Shown piece after piece: positions 15,483-24,898 of a stretch of 64,000 bases of DNA (positions are counted from its first letter, which is position 1; each line of letters starts with the position of its first letter). This stretch comes from Thermoplasmatota archaeon (GTDB lineage: Archaea > Thermoplasmatota > Thermoplasmata > Lutacidiplasmatales > JAMCUS01), in contig JAMCUS010000013.1 in NCBI GenBank assembly GCA_023379385.1, positions 36,635-100,634 on the forward strand, read 5' to 3'. The position numbers and the translations under genes were made by a program. The notes beneath the pieces were generated by a model. The model ran no database searches. It was not told where the DNA came from and saw only the letters and a program-made list of their open reading frames with translations.

Positions 15483-17972
15483 GTGAAAAATGTGAATTCT
15501 ACTGATTATACTGTTGCAGGAAATGTATCTAACAAATCCATTGAAAAGGAGTTGAAACATTCATACATAGACTATGCAATGAGCGTAATTGTAGGAAGAG
15601 CACTACCACTTGTTCTTGATGGCTTAAAACCTGTTCACAGAAGGATTCTGTATTCAATGTATGAAAGTAACACGACACATGATAAACCATATAAAAAATC
15701 TGCAAGAACTGTCGGTGACGTACTGGGTAAATTTCATCCCCATGGTGATACAGCTGTATATGATGCCCTGGTCAGAATGGCACAACCTTTTTCCATGAGG
15801 TATCCGCTCATAGATGGTCAGGGTAATTTTGGATCCGTGGATGGAGATAATGCTGCGGCAATGCGTTATACTGAAGCAAGATTGACTGAATTTGCTGAAG
15901 AATTGCTGGAAGATATAGATAAAGGCACCGTAGGATGGATTGATAATTTTGATAACAGTCTGAAGGAACCGCTGTATCTTCCCTCCAAGGTACCGAATTT
16001 GCTGTTAAATGGTTCCTCCGGTATCGCCGTAGGTATGGCAACACAGATGGCACCCCATAATATTGTTGAAGTTATCAACGTTATATTGAAATATTTGGAT
16101 AATGAAAATCTTGGTATTGATGATATTTTACAAATTATGCCAGGCCCTGATTTTCCTACTGGAGGCATTATATACGGTAGAGCTGGCATAATAAGCTATT
16201 ACAGGACTGGCAAAGGCACATTAACAGTCAGATCAAAAATAGAGGTTACAAAGCGTAAGGATAGAACTATCCTTGTTATAAAGGAGATTCCATATTCTCT
16301 TAATAAATCCAATCTCATTGAGAGTATCGTTACCGCTATAAGAGAGGATAAGGTACTGGGTATACAGGATGTACGAGATGAATCTGACAGAGATGGTATA
16401 CACATTGTTATTGAGTTAAAGAGGAGCAGTAATCCTGATATTGTTATTAATCAATTATATAAGCATACAAGAATAGAATACAGTTTTGGTGTGAACAATG
16501 TTGTTCTTGTAGATGGTAAACCAGTAATGCTTACTATCCTTGATCTGGTAAAACTATACGTAAAGCACAGGACTGATGTCGTCGTAAAAAGATCTGAATA
16601 TACACTGAAAAAGGATAAAGAGAGGTTGAATATCCTTGATGGACTTACCATTGCAATAAATAATATTGACGAAGTTATATCAATCATAAAAAAATCAAGA
16701 GATACAGCCGAGGCAAGATTGAAATTAAAAGAAAAATATCTTATGAATGAAGAGCAGGTCAAGGCCATTATGGAGATGAGGTTGCAGCGGTTAACTGCTC
16801 TTGAAGTTGAATCCATAAAAAAAGAGGTATCTGATATTAAAAATGATATTGTTAAATTAGAAACAATTTTAGGCAGTGTTGGTGAGCAGCATAAAATTAT
16901 AAAAGAGGAACTTAACTATCTTTCCAGGAAATACGGAGATAAGCGGAGGACTGAGATAGCTGAAAGGGGTGAAGAGCTTCTTGAGGAGGACCTTATTCCC
17001 AATATAAAAAATTTTGTTATTTTGACTGAGAACAACTACATCAAAAGAATACCTCTCTCCCTTTATAAAGAACAGAACAGAGGTGGCCATGGCTCAAGAA
17101 CCATGGATATGAAAAAGGAGGACGCAATTCACAGAACCATAAATGCGTATAGCCATGACAACCTGCTGCTGTTTTCCAGTACAGGGAAGGTATACCACTT
17201 TAAATGTTATAATATTCCCGAAGGTTCCAAGCAATCCAGAGGCAAGCCAATCGTTCAGTTAATTCCATCCATAGCTGAAAATGAGAAAATTGAAGCCGTA
17301 ATCCCTGTTTCTGAGATGCATGATGATAAAATAGCACTTTTATTTTCAACAGCCAAAGGCGTTGTTAAAACCACTGTTCTCAATCAATTTAAAAATATAC
17401 GGGCATCCGGTATAAGAGCTATAAAGTTAGACCCTGATGATAGAATAATATCGATAAAATCTTTTAATACTGATAAAGAAGCAAATGTGTTTATAGCTAC
17501 AAGGTTGGGGTTAGCCATTCGATTCAATGTCAATAATTTAAGGCTTATGGGTAGAGCCACAAGAGGCGTAAGAGGTATACGATTGAATGCCGGTGATGAA
17601 GTGGTCCTTGCGGAGATTACAGAGGATTCAGACTATCTACTTGCTGTAACAACCAATGGATATGGTAAAAGAACAGCTGTATCCACCTATAGAAAGGTTC
17701 ATAGAGGTGGAAAGGGAGTTAAAACAATCAAATTAACAGATAAAAATGGCAAAATAGCAGGCATACAGATCGTTAATGACGTTCATGATGTTATTCTCTC
17801 TACCAAAAATGGAAAATCGTTGAGGAGTGCGGGGAAATCAATAAGAATAATGAGCAGAAATACAATTGGGGTACGGTTGATGAAAATAGATCCTGATGAC
17901 TATATTGTGAGCATCTCCATAGATCAACCAGATACAGAAAATAAAGATGATTTATTAAATAAATCATCTTAA
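15483..17972 (+). CDS. gyrA: DNA gyrase subunit A
   Basis: An 829-residue type IIA topoisomerase breakage-reunion subunit. The catalytic tyrosine is Tyr129 in AAMRYTEAR, preceded by [10 protein letters not shown] and GKFHPHGD. A coiled coil with SIKKEV helices follows near 440-490, then a six-bladed C-terminal domain from about residue 500. The GyrA box that allows negative supercoiling reads QNRGGHG instead of the usual Q-R-R-G-G-K-G. Gyrase introduces negative supercoils and came to this archaeal group from bacteria. It starts with GTG, and a TATA box at about 15449-15458 predicts a leaderless mRNA. The B subunit is not in the window. Confidence 0.93.
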   Translation: MKNVNSTDYTVAGNVSNKSIEKELKHSYIDYAMSVIVGRALPLVLDGLKPVHRRILYSMYESNTTHDKPYKKSARTVGDVLGKFHPHGDTAVYDALVRMAQPFSMRYPLIDGQGNFGSVDGDNAAAMRYTEARLTEFAEELLEDIDKGTVGWIDNFDNSLKEPLYLPSKVPNLLLNGSSGIAVGMATQMAPHNIVEVINVILKYLDNENLGIDDILQIMPGPDFPTGGIIYGRAGIISYYRTGKGTLTVRSKIEVTKRKDRTILVIKEIPYSLNKSNLIESIVTAIREDKVLGIQDVRDESDRDGIHIVIELKRSSNPDIVINQLYKHTRIEYSFGVNNVVLVDGKPVMLTILDLVKLYVKHRTDVVVKRSEYTLKKDKERLNILDGLTIAINNIDEVISIIKKSRDTAEARLKLKEKYLMNEEQVKAIMEMRLQRLTALEVESIKKEVSDIKNDIVKLETILGSVGEQHKIIKEELNYLSRKYGDKRRTEIAERGEELLEEDLIPNIKNFVILTENNYIKRIPLSLYKEQNRGGHGSRTMDMKKEDAIHRTINAYSHDNLLLFSSTGKVYHFKCYNIPEGSKQSRGKPIVQLIPSIAENEKIEAVIPVSEMHDDKIALLFSTAKGVVKTTVLNQFKNIRASGIRAIKLDPDDRIISIKSFNTDKEANVFIATRLGLAIRFNVNNLRLMGRATRGVRGIRLNAGDEVVLAEITEDSDYLLAVTTNGYGKRTAVSTYRKVHRGGKGVKTIKLTDKNGKIAGIQIVNDVHDVILSTKNGKSLRSAGKSIRIMSRNTIGVRLMKIDPDDYIVSISIDQPDTENKDDLLNKSS

Positions 17973-18089
17973 TTTATTATTTATATTTGATATATATATA
18001 TATATTTGTAGTTTTGTGGTAGCAATTTTGTGGTATATTAACCATAACGAATATATACAACAACATGAACTATATAATTATTGATAATT

Positions 18090-19367
18090 ATGAAGAGGCA
18101 TCATAAACGTTATAAGCGAAAGAGTGCCGTTTCTGATATTCTTGGCAATATTCTCATATTGGCTATAACTGTTACTCTGTTCAGCACGCTATTTTACTGG
18201 GTCAGCACTATACCATCTCCACCACCCTCTATAAAAGCAGATTTTTATACACAGCTGGGATTGAAGCAGTTGAATAATGGTAATGTAGAGCTTACCTATA
18301 TTCACATAATAGATATTGGAGGCAATGCACTGTACAACAGCGGTACGATCATATATATAAGCTATGAGAACACGCCACAGTATAATAATCACTACACCAT
18401 TACAGATGGTGGAATAACCAGCGGAACCTGGACGCCTGGAGAGACGTGGGTACTCACTCTACCTACCCCTATCACCAATCCCGGTTCGGTAACGACATCC
18501 ATTATAGATACTTCAAAAAACGTTCTTGTATGGAGTAACCAGGATCCAGCAACCGATGTAAATTTACCACCACAGATCCTTAGCATAGGCACAAGTCCAG
18601 GTGGTGCTATAGCAATCAATTCGCAGTTTTATGTATGGGCAAAAGTGATAAACCCCAATACCAACAGTGGTACCCTGACAGTCTCGGTTACCTTGCCTGT
18701 TCTGAGCAGTACGCCCTATACCATGACTTATTCAACCACCCTCCAGGAATATATAAGTTCCGCAATAAATGCACCCTCTACACCGGAAACCATATCCGGA
18801 TTTGTGAATGCAACAACCACCATAGGGTTGAGCACAACCGCAGTCATATCGATTAATTTTATACAGCCCTTCTACGGACAGCCAGATCTGGTTTTTGGGG
18901 GACAGAGTGAAGGTTGGTATTGGATTTATTACATTGGTCTTCCTTACAGTATTGATTATAGCTTCAGCCAACCTATTGGAGTTACAATCTCTATAGGTAG
19001 TATACTATCTAGTAGTACTACTGTGATTACTACCCTGACAGTTAATGGAGAGGTTGTTAATACAGGCAGTGCTCCTGCACAGGATGTTGCTGTATGGATA
19101 AATGGAACAGCTACGAATGATCATTATCATCCTCCAACTACTGGAACTGTCAATTACAACGATTCATCTGCCAACGTAGCACCCACGGGACGAACTACTT
19201 TTACGTTCTCGGTAGACGTTTATACAGTGGAGACCTCTAAAAATGCTTATTCTGGAACTGTAGCTATATCTATTTATATAACATATTGGGGCTACAATAC
19301 AGCTGGAAACTTTGTTGAATATCCTCCGTTAACAGGTTCTGTCACATTGACAGCTACTCCTGTGTAG
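18090..19367 (+). CDS. Archaeal type IV pilin-like surface protein
   Basis: About 425 residues. The N-terminus is a short basic leader (RHHKRYKRK) followed by AVSDILGNILILAITVTLF, the class III signal and hydrophobic stalk of archaeal pilin-like proteins. The rest is a Thr/Ser/Val-rich extracellular region with two likely beta-sandwich domains, the second resembling CARDB-type adhesion domains. I start at ATG 18090; the frame opens with TTG at 18081. It is 50 bases upstream of the large propeller protein on the same strand, so both may form a surface structure. Confidence 0.7.
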   Translation: MKRHHKRYKRKSAVSDILGNILILAITVTLFSTLFYWVSTIPSPPPSIKADFYTQLGLKQLNNGNVELTYIHIIDIGGNALYNSGTIIYISYENTPQYNNHYTITDGGITSGTWTPGETWVLTLPTPITNPGSVTTSIIDTSKNVLVWSNQDPATDVNLPPQILSIGTSPGGAIAINSQFYVWAKVINPNTNSGTLTVSVTLPVLSSTPYTMTYSTTLQEYISSAINAPSTPETISGFVNATTTIGLSTTAVISINFIQPFYGQPDLVFGGQSEGWYWIYYIGLPYSIDYSFSQPIGVTISIGSILSSSTTVITTLTVNGEVVNTGSAPAQDVAVWINGTATNDHYHPPTTGTVNYNDSSANVAPTGRTTFTFSVDVYTVETSKNAYSGTVAISIYITYWGYNTAGNFVEYPPLTGSVTLTATPV

Positions 19368-19417
19368 TGACGTGAGTGAGAATACATTGGAAAATATTTA
19401 TGTAGAAATATATTGAT

Positions 19418-22255
19418 ATGGTATTGGCAATGATAAGGTGGTATGCATTGGGTTTAAAAAATAAGCTATATCTTGTTATAACAATAATTACCTTGCTGAC
19501 TCTCTCTTTATCGGGGTTAAGTGTAAAGGGAGCTTCTTTGCAGGGTGCAAATGTTAAAACATTGTGGAGTGTTCCCGCAGGCAGTAACTCTCTGAACATA
19601 ACAGCCGCGGGAAATGTGCTGAATAACGGCTACATGTCTTTTGTGGTGGTAAATAACTCTCAATATGGAAGTGAGATCTCTCTTGTAAACGGGCATAACG
19701 GAGATGTTATGTGGAATGTGAGCAGTGCAATTATCACGGAATATATGGTGGTAAACATATCTGCTACCTTGAGAGGATTGTTAACGTTAACAGATACTGG
19801 ATATCTGACACTTTATAATCTTGTCAACGGAACGACGATATATCACAGATATTCAGTAAATACTGCTAAATATCAAAATGGAGATAATTTTATTATAGAG
19901 AAGAGTGAAAACGGATTATTGGTATATGTTCTGTCGGAGGAATCAATCAACTCAAGCGAATCCACAGGTGTAAATGAATATCTGATAAAGGCCAGTGCGT
20001 TAAATATATATAATGGAACATTTTTATGGAATATCTCGTACCCGTTCGCGGATGAATATCCCGTCTCGTTGTATAATATAATATATCCATTGCCATCAAT
20101 CCCTGGATTACCATCAGGTGGTGTATTGATCTTCCCTACCTACATGAAAAATGGAAGCATATCATCGTATATTAATCTGTACAACAGCAATGGAAACCTT
20201 GTCTGGAATGTGAGCAGTTATATTTCAGGTTCATTACAATCTGTATCAATTGGAAATTACTATTACAGCAATTCTTATAGCATTGCATATACCACCACAA
20301 ATGGAAGTGGTAGCCTTGCAGTGATTGGCATAACCAACGGGACACTTCAGTACAGTAAAAAAATTCCCTATATAACACCTATTCTCAATCAGCTTGTCAG
20401 TGTATACAACTTTGAGATAAATGAGCATACTCTACCGCTGAGTTATACAGGTATTACGTTACAAAGTTCAGAAGGATCCTCCTATTTGCTAGCAGAATAC
20501 ATTGGAATTGTTCCATCCTCAACAGGAAAATCTTTACCAAATTCGTTGGTAGCTCTGGATATAGCAAACAATACCGTTGCATGGAGGACTTTTTTACCGG
20601 GTACTGTATCCATCTACACCTTTAATTATGCAATAATACCTTCAACACTTACAGATGGGGTAACGGAGATCATAGCTGTAACGCCAGTCTTGAACTACGT
20701 ATATGGTATATCTGCTGGTACAAGTGGCAATGCTACATGGAGATTAAATTATAATTTTAAAGAATCCCTTAACTATTTCTATGCACTTTCATACGATCCG
20801 AGTTTGTACACAATAAACGGCAAACTTTCATTTATAACTGCAAGCTATATGGGCTTTAACCACTATAACCTATCTTTCTATAATGGTATTAACGGAACAT
20901 TAATGTTTAACAGAACGTTATCTGTTTCATTAATTTTTAGCTATATGGAGATCATGCCTCTATCCTATCTGTCAACCTCGGAATCCTATGCGTTCATGGG
21001 TATAGCAGAATCTCACGGTACATATAAAGATTTTATAGATGGCTTTGATGGTAATGGATCAACTATATTCTCATTAAATACAACCGGTAATTTAGAATTG
21101 ATAAACGGAACAAGTTACTATAGCTATTTTTACCCAGGCTTACATAATGGACAGTTGACTGATAATGGTAAAATAGACAATTTTATAATGTACAATTCAG
21201 AGAAAATTTACGCAATGGAGCTTAATGTAAGTAATGTCACTCCTTTGAAAATTTTAAATTTTACATCTGTTAATGAATCAGGCATTGCACCATTAAGCGA
21301 TGCATTTTATGTAAATGTGACCGGTGGCATTGCGCCTTATAACTACACATGGAGTGTTAATGGTGTGGTTTACAGTGTAACCACAGCACCCTATTACAAT
21401 CACAGTTTTACGGTGTCAGGCATATACAACGTATCTGTGATGGTAAAGGATACAGTTGGCAATGTTGCCAATAGCAACAATATAATGGTAATCGTAAAAT
21501 CATCCAATAGCAGTAGCAACAGCACATCAAGGTACTACCTTATAGAAGGTATGGTTAAGAATTCAGGTGGACTTCCTGTAAGTGGGGTAAGCATAGAGGC
21601 AAGTACTGGTAATGTAACCACTTCACTATCCGATGGAGAATTCTTAATATATCTGCCGAATGGTACATGGGTGTTAACCTTCATTAAGACTGGATATGAC
21701 ACAGTAACAACCAATATAACAGTCAAAGGTGGATATTCTGGTGGCATATACGTAGCAAAGATGAATAGCAGTAATGTAACATCTGTGACTACAGGGAGCA
21801 GTGTAAACAAACTCATGGATATGTACTATGTTATAATACCTGTGATAGTAATCGTAATGGTTATTCTGATCTATCTATTTGTAATCAGTAGAAAAGAGGA
21901 GAATAAAATAAATTTCGCAGATGGATCTGCTGGAAAAGTTGTTAGCAATAGAGATAAAACTGTAAAAAAGACTGAAGTAAAAAAAGTAAAAGATAACAGA
22001 CCAGTAAAAAGAAGCGTAAATGAACTCAATAAAAATAGTGACAGGCATGTAAAGGTGAATAATACAAAGGTTGTAAAAGGAGAAGTAAAAACCGAAAGTA
22101 GCAGAGGTGAAGAAAAGAGGGTGGTGAAGAATAAGGTGACTAAAAAAACAAAGGAATGCCCCACATGTGGTGAAGTACTACCATATGAATCTGAAAAATG
22201 TACTTCATGTGGGGAGCAGTTTACGGTTGTTGTACGAAAAGGAATTAATCCGTAG
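19418..22255 (+). CDS. Large surface protein: beta-propeller, PKD, CarboxypepD-like domain, membrane anchor and zinc ribbon
   Basis: A 945-residue exported protein. After a signal helix (about 17-36) comes a long region of repeated strands with W-N-(V/I)-S and NGTxxY motifs, like PQQ-type beta-propellers. A PKD-like domain follows (about 620-690, GGIAPYNYTWSVNG), then a carboxypeptidase-regulatory-like fold (about 705-785). A transmembrane helix (about 800-825) leads to a basic cytoplasmic tail ending in a zinc ribbon, CPTCG...CTSCG. Many N-x-S/T sites suggest glycosylation. A zinc ribbon inside the cell tied to an external propeller is unusual and suggests signalling or anchoring. The paralogue at 24899 lacks the ribbon. 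Confidence 0.75.
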   Translation: MVLAMIRWYALGLKNKLYLVITIITLLTLSLSGLSVKGASLQGANVKTLWSVPAGSNSLNITAAGNVLNNGYMSFVVVNNSQYGSEISLVNGHNGDVMWNVSSAIITEYMVVNISATLRGLLTLTDTGYLTLYNLVNGTTIYHRYSVNTAKYQNGDNFIIEKSENGLLVYVLSEESINSSESTGVNEYLIKASALNIYNGTFLWNISYPFADEYPVSLYNIIYPLPSIPGLPSGGVLIFPTYMKNGSISSYINLYNSNGNLVWNVSSYISGSLQSVSIGNYYYSNSYSIAYTTTNGSGSLAVIGITNGTLQYSKKIPYITPILNQLVSVYNFEINEHTLPLSYTGITLQSSEGSSYLLAEYIGIVPSSTGKSLPNSLVALDIANNTVAWRTFLPGTVSIYTFNYAIIPSTLTDGVTEIIAVTPVLNYVYGISAGTSGNATWRLNYNFKESLNYFYALSYDPSLYTINGKLSFITASYMGFNHYNLSFYNGINGTLMFNRTLSVSLIFSYMEIMPLSYLSTSESYAFMGIAESHGTYKDFIDGFDGNGSTIFSLNTTGNLELINGTSYYSYFYPGLHNGQLTDNGKIDNFIMYNSEKIYAMELNVSNVTPLKILNFTSVNESGIAPLSDAFYVNVTGGIAPYNYTWSVNGVVYSVTTAPYYNHSFTVSGIYNVSVMVKDTVGNVANSNNIMVIVKSSNSSSNSTSRYYLIEGMVKNSGGLPVSGVSIEASTGNVTTSLSDGEFLIYLPNGTWVLTFIKTGYDTVTTNITVKGGYSGGIYVAKMNSSNVTSVTTGSSVNKLMDMYYVIIPVIVIVMVILIYLFVISRKEENKINFADGSAGKVVSNRDKTVKKTEVKKVKDNRPVKRSVNELNKNSDRHVKVNNTKVVKGEVKTESSRGEEKRVVKNKVTKKTKECPTCGEVLPYESEKCTSCGEQFTVVVRKGINP

Positions 22256-22257
22256 AG

Positions 22258-22560
22258 AATGGAGTGAACTCCCCCTCAGTTAAAGTTATGGTGCCTCCTA
22301 TATATCATTCCCACTTGCACATCTTTACGATGTGTAGAGGTCAGAGCCATCACAACCTTTTTATTCGCTATGATAAGAGACATCCATACGTTCCGTATGT
22401 ACATCTATCTTATATTCAATACAGTGTTAAGGTTTCTATCCATTACCAATTCACAGTTACCACATCTATGAATTCTCGTGGATAAGTCTTTCCTTAGCAC
22501 CACGCCACAGGTTGAGCATAATTTTTACAGTAACGAATAGGTTTGTTAATAACTTTCTAT
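22258..22560 (-). pseudogene. Degraded IS200/IS605-type tnpB 3' end
   Basis: Read on the minus strand, about 22450-22530 encodes a TnpB zinc finger and last RuvC motif (CSTCG...CGNCELVMDRNLNTVLNI), and about 22258-22300 encodes a TLTEGE-type C-terminus in another frame. Stops and frame changes lie between and upstream. The N-terminal two thirds are absent. It is a different TnpB type from the one at 44309, which lacks a zinc finger. Confidence 0.75.
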
Positions 22561-22657
22561 ATTATGTCCTGTAAATTTTAATCAATATACATGTCTAAAA
22601 GAGTTTAAATATATGGACAATATATAAAGATTGTTAACAACTAGAGGTGTTATATAA

Positions 22658-23323
22658 TTGGTTGAAAATACTGAGGTAGATCGTATACTTCAGGTAGTAA
22701 GCAATCCCATAAGACGCAGGATTCTCATGAGGCTTGTGGAAAGCAGTGCATATCCATTACAGTTAGCAAAGGATCTCAGAGTTAGTCAGCAATCAATATC
22801 AAAACATCTTAAAATTCTTGAAAAAAACGAAGTTGTGAAGTCTCATATTGAAAAATCTAAAAGTGGAGGGCCAAAAAGAAAATATTACACGTTATCAAAA
22901 ACAATATCCATGTATATAGATATAACCCCAAAATCATTTTTTATGAAAAATCTTTCTGATAAAATTACAACCTCTGATGAGTTATATAAAACATTTATAA
23001 ATGAATTAAAGGAGATAGAAAAGATAAATACAAATGAGGAAAAGGTAAAAAAATTAAGTATGTTATCAGAGGTAATAAATAAAGAACTTAATGATCTAAG
23101 CTATAAACACAGAGATTTAACATCTATAAAAAATGAAATAAACAAATATACTGAAGAAATTATTAATGAGGTCTATGAAGCAGATAGCCTGGAACATCGC
23201 ATTATGTGGTATATGGTTGATGATTGTAGTGTTACCGTTGATGAATTGTCTGAAATGCTTGATTTAAGGGAAAAAGATATAAAAGATATTTGGAATATCC
23301 TTATGAATAAATTTTTTAGATAA
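22658..23323 (+). CDS. ArsR-type winged-helix regulator with C-terminal helical domain
   Basis: A 221-residue protein. Residues about 5-85 form an ArsR-like winged helix (NPIRRRILMRLVE, then LRVSQQSISKHLKILEKNEVV and the wing GGPKRKYYTLS). The rest is helical and charged, with a second possible helix-turn-helix near 180-215. No metal-binding cysteines are seen, so it is unlikely to be a metal sensor. It starts with TTG at 22658, 9 bases after a GAGGTG site. It lies 13 bases upstream of rpoK and is probably co-transcribed with it. Confidence 0.75.
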   Translation: MVENTEVDRILQVVSNPIRRRILMRLVESSAYPLQLAKDLRVSQQSISKHLKILEKNEVVKSHIEKSKSGGPKRKYYTLSKTISMYIDITPKSFFMKNLSDKITTSDELYKTFINELKEIEKINTNEEKVKKLSMLSEVINKELNDLSYKHRDLTSIKNEINKYTEEIINEVYEADSLEHRIMWYMVDDCSVTVDELSEMLDLREKDIKDIWNILMNKFFR

Positions 23324-23336
23324 GAGGTTGTTTTAA

Positions 23337-23522
23337 ATGAAAATATATACACGATTTGAAGAAGCTAGAATTATTGGTGCCAGAGCTCTGCAACTGGCCT
23401 TTGGTGCACCACCGTTGACCAAGATTGAGAATGAAATAGTAGATCCACTGGTTATTGCTGAAATTGAATTTGAAAGAGATGTATTGCCCATAACTGTAAA
23501 GAGAGTGATGCATGGAGTTTGA
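23337..23522 (+). CDS. rpoK: DNA-directed RNA polymerase subunit K
   Basis: A 61-residue protein matching archaeal RpoK, the homologue of eukaryotic Rpb6 and bacterial omega. [23 protein letters not shown] and the C-terminal [21 protein letters not shown] are characteristic. It stabilises the largest subunit during polymerase assembly. The last 11 bases overlap the next gene. Confidence 0.93.
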   Translation: MKIYTRFEEARIIGARALQLAFGAPPLTKIENEIVDPLVIAEIEFERDVLPITVKRVMHGV

Positions 23523-23994
23523 AGTCGTACCTATTAACAAAGAGGAAAATATCAATATTATACTGGGGCAATCCCATTTTATAAAAACAGTTGAAGATAT
23601 ATATACTGCTCTCAAGGTCCATTTACCTGGAAGTAATTTTTCAGTTTCTTTTTGTGAGGCATCTGGTGATAGAAAAATAAGATATGAAGGTAACGATAAT
23701 GAGCTGATAAAGTTCACAAATGAAATTGCCAGATCCATTGGTGCGGGTCATAGCTTTGTTATCGCAATAAAGAATGGTTATCCAATATCTGTGTTGACTG
23801 AATTAAAAATGTTACCTGAGGTATGTAGAATTTATGCAGCAGGTGGTAATCCCATGAAGGTTATTGTTGCAGAAGAAGGGGATCAAAGAGCAGTACTGGG
23901 TGTATTTGATGGATTTACACCCCTTGGAATTGAGACAGGAGATGAAATTGCTAAAAGAAGGGAGTTTCTTGTAAAGATAGGATACAAGCTATAG
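23512..23994 (+). CDS. Adenosine-specific kinase (DUF355 family)
   Basis: A 160-residue protein matching the small DUF355 family, which I recall being characterised as adenosine-specific kinase in Pyrobaculum. Matching segments are [51 protein letters not shown] and [15 protein letters not shown]. It would phosphorylate adenosine to AMP. The start overlaps rpoK by 11 bases, so the two are translationally coupled. Confidence 0.8.
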   Translation: MEFEVVPINKEENINIILGQSHFIKTVEDIYTALKVHLPGSNFSVSFCEASGDRKIRYEGNDNELIKFTNEIARSIGAGHSFVIAIKNGYPISVLTELKMLPEVCRIYAAGGNPMKVIVAEEGDQRAVLGVFDGFTPLGIETGDEIAKRREFLVKIGYKL

Positions 23995-24057
23995 ATCTGT
24001 CAATCATAATCAATGAAAATGGATCTATTATTTTAAATTAAAGAATTATTCAATACA

Positions 24058-24597
24058 ATGATCTATTCAACTGAAATATTGATACCCGCTGTCATTACTA
24101 CGATTCTTGTAATATCGTGGGTTTACTTTGCTATTTATATAAAAAAAATAAAGGAGGTAGCTATTGAAAGAGCCTACCAGAAATTTGAACAATGGAAAGA
24201 GGAAGCGATGGAAAAAGACCTTGACCTGTATAAAAAAAAGATTGACGAAACCCTGAATGAAAAATATAATTCTATGCTTGAATCATGGAAATTTAAGGTT
24301 GAAAGGGATATTAGAGACGACGCCATAAAGCGTTCCAAAAGCAGCATGATGGGACACATAAGCGAGCAGTTTGCACCCTACATGGCTTTTGAAAAATATA
24401 ATCTTTCGCCGGCTGATGCCAGATTTCTTGGAAGTCCCATTGATTTCGTGGTGTTTAATGGAAGTTCTTTAGGAACCATTGATTCAATATTTTTTGTAGA
24501 AGTTAAAAGTGGTGATTCCATGCTTACAGGCAAAGAAAAAACACTGAAAGAGGCTGTGGATAAAGGAAAAGTGAAATGGATAAAAATCAATATTTAG
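24058..24597 (+). CDS. Holliday-junction-resolvase-related nuclease with membrane anchor
   Basis: A 179-residue protein. A single N-terminal helix (about 7-27) anchors it to the membrane, a charged coiled coil follows (about 30-90), and the C-terminal half is a PD-(D/E)XK-type domain. Its GSPIDFVVFNG and FFVEVKSG motifs supply the acidic residue and the E-x-K. It resembles the family annotated as endonuclease related to archaeal Holliday junction resolvase (COG4741). The DNA substrate is unknown. Confidence 0.7.
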   Translation: MIYSTEILIPAVITTILVISWVYFAIYIKKIKEVAIERAYQKFEQWKEEAMEKDLDLYKKKIDETLNEKYNSMLESWKFKVERDIRDDAIKRSKSSMMGHISEQFAPYMAFEKYNLSPADARFLGSPIDFVVFNGSSLGTIDSIFFVEVKSGDSMLTGKEKTLKEAVDKGKVKWIKINI

Positions 24598-24738
24598 GAT
24601 CTGTTAAATAATAATGTCTTTGCCAATTTTTATAAAAATAGCAAACTGCATCTATTTATTAGCAAATTAGAAATATACAAATCATATAATCTTCATATAT
24701 GCTCCCGTAGTGTAGTGGTCAAACATCGAGGCCTCTCG

Positions 24739-24752
24739 AGGTTTCTGGAGAC
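24739..24752 (+). other. Putative 14-nt tRNA intron at position 37/38 of tRNA-Glu
   Basis: Removal joins the loop CTCTCG to A and restores a 5-bp anticodon stem with one G-U pair. TCTC (24734-24737) can pair with GAGA (24748-24751) to form the central helix of a relaxed splice motif. Confidence 0.75.
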
Positions 24753-24772
24753 AGTCTCGGCCCCGGGTTCAA

Positions 24773-24785
24773 AGCTATGTTGAAA
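24773..24785 (+). other. Putative 13-nt tRNA intron in the T-loop of tRNA-Glu
   Basis: One of several equivalent placements of a 13-base insertion in the T-loop at 24768-24787. The core AGCTATG loop differs from the tRNA-Leu insertion, but the helix, length and bulge are the same. Confidence 0.7.
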
Positions 24786-24898
24786 ATCCCGGCGGGAGCA
24801 GTAGTTTATGTATTTAATTTAGAGCTGATGAAATTAGATATTTGAAAAAATGTGTAATGGGAAATGTTTATTATATAGAATGCAAATAAACATTACAT

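Larger units (their letters stand above)
24701..24799 (+). tRNA. tRNA-Glu (CUC) with two introns
   Basis: Acceptor stem GCTCCCG/CGGGAGC (24701-24707, 24793-24799). The anticodon stem GAGGC (24728-24732) pairs with GTCTC (24754-24758) only if 14 bases at 24739-24752 are removed, the canonical 37/38 intron position; the anticodon is CTC at 24735-24737. The T-stem CCGGG/CCCGG (24763-24767, 24788-24792) encloses 20 bases; removing 13 gives TTCAAAT. Again TTCAA pairs with TTGAA, with a 7-base loop and a 3-base AAT bulge, as in the tRNA-Leu here. CCA is not encoded. Confidence 0.9.
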
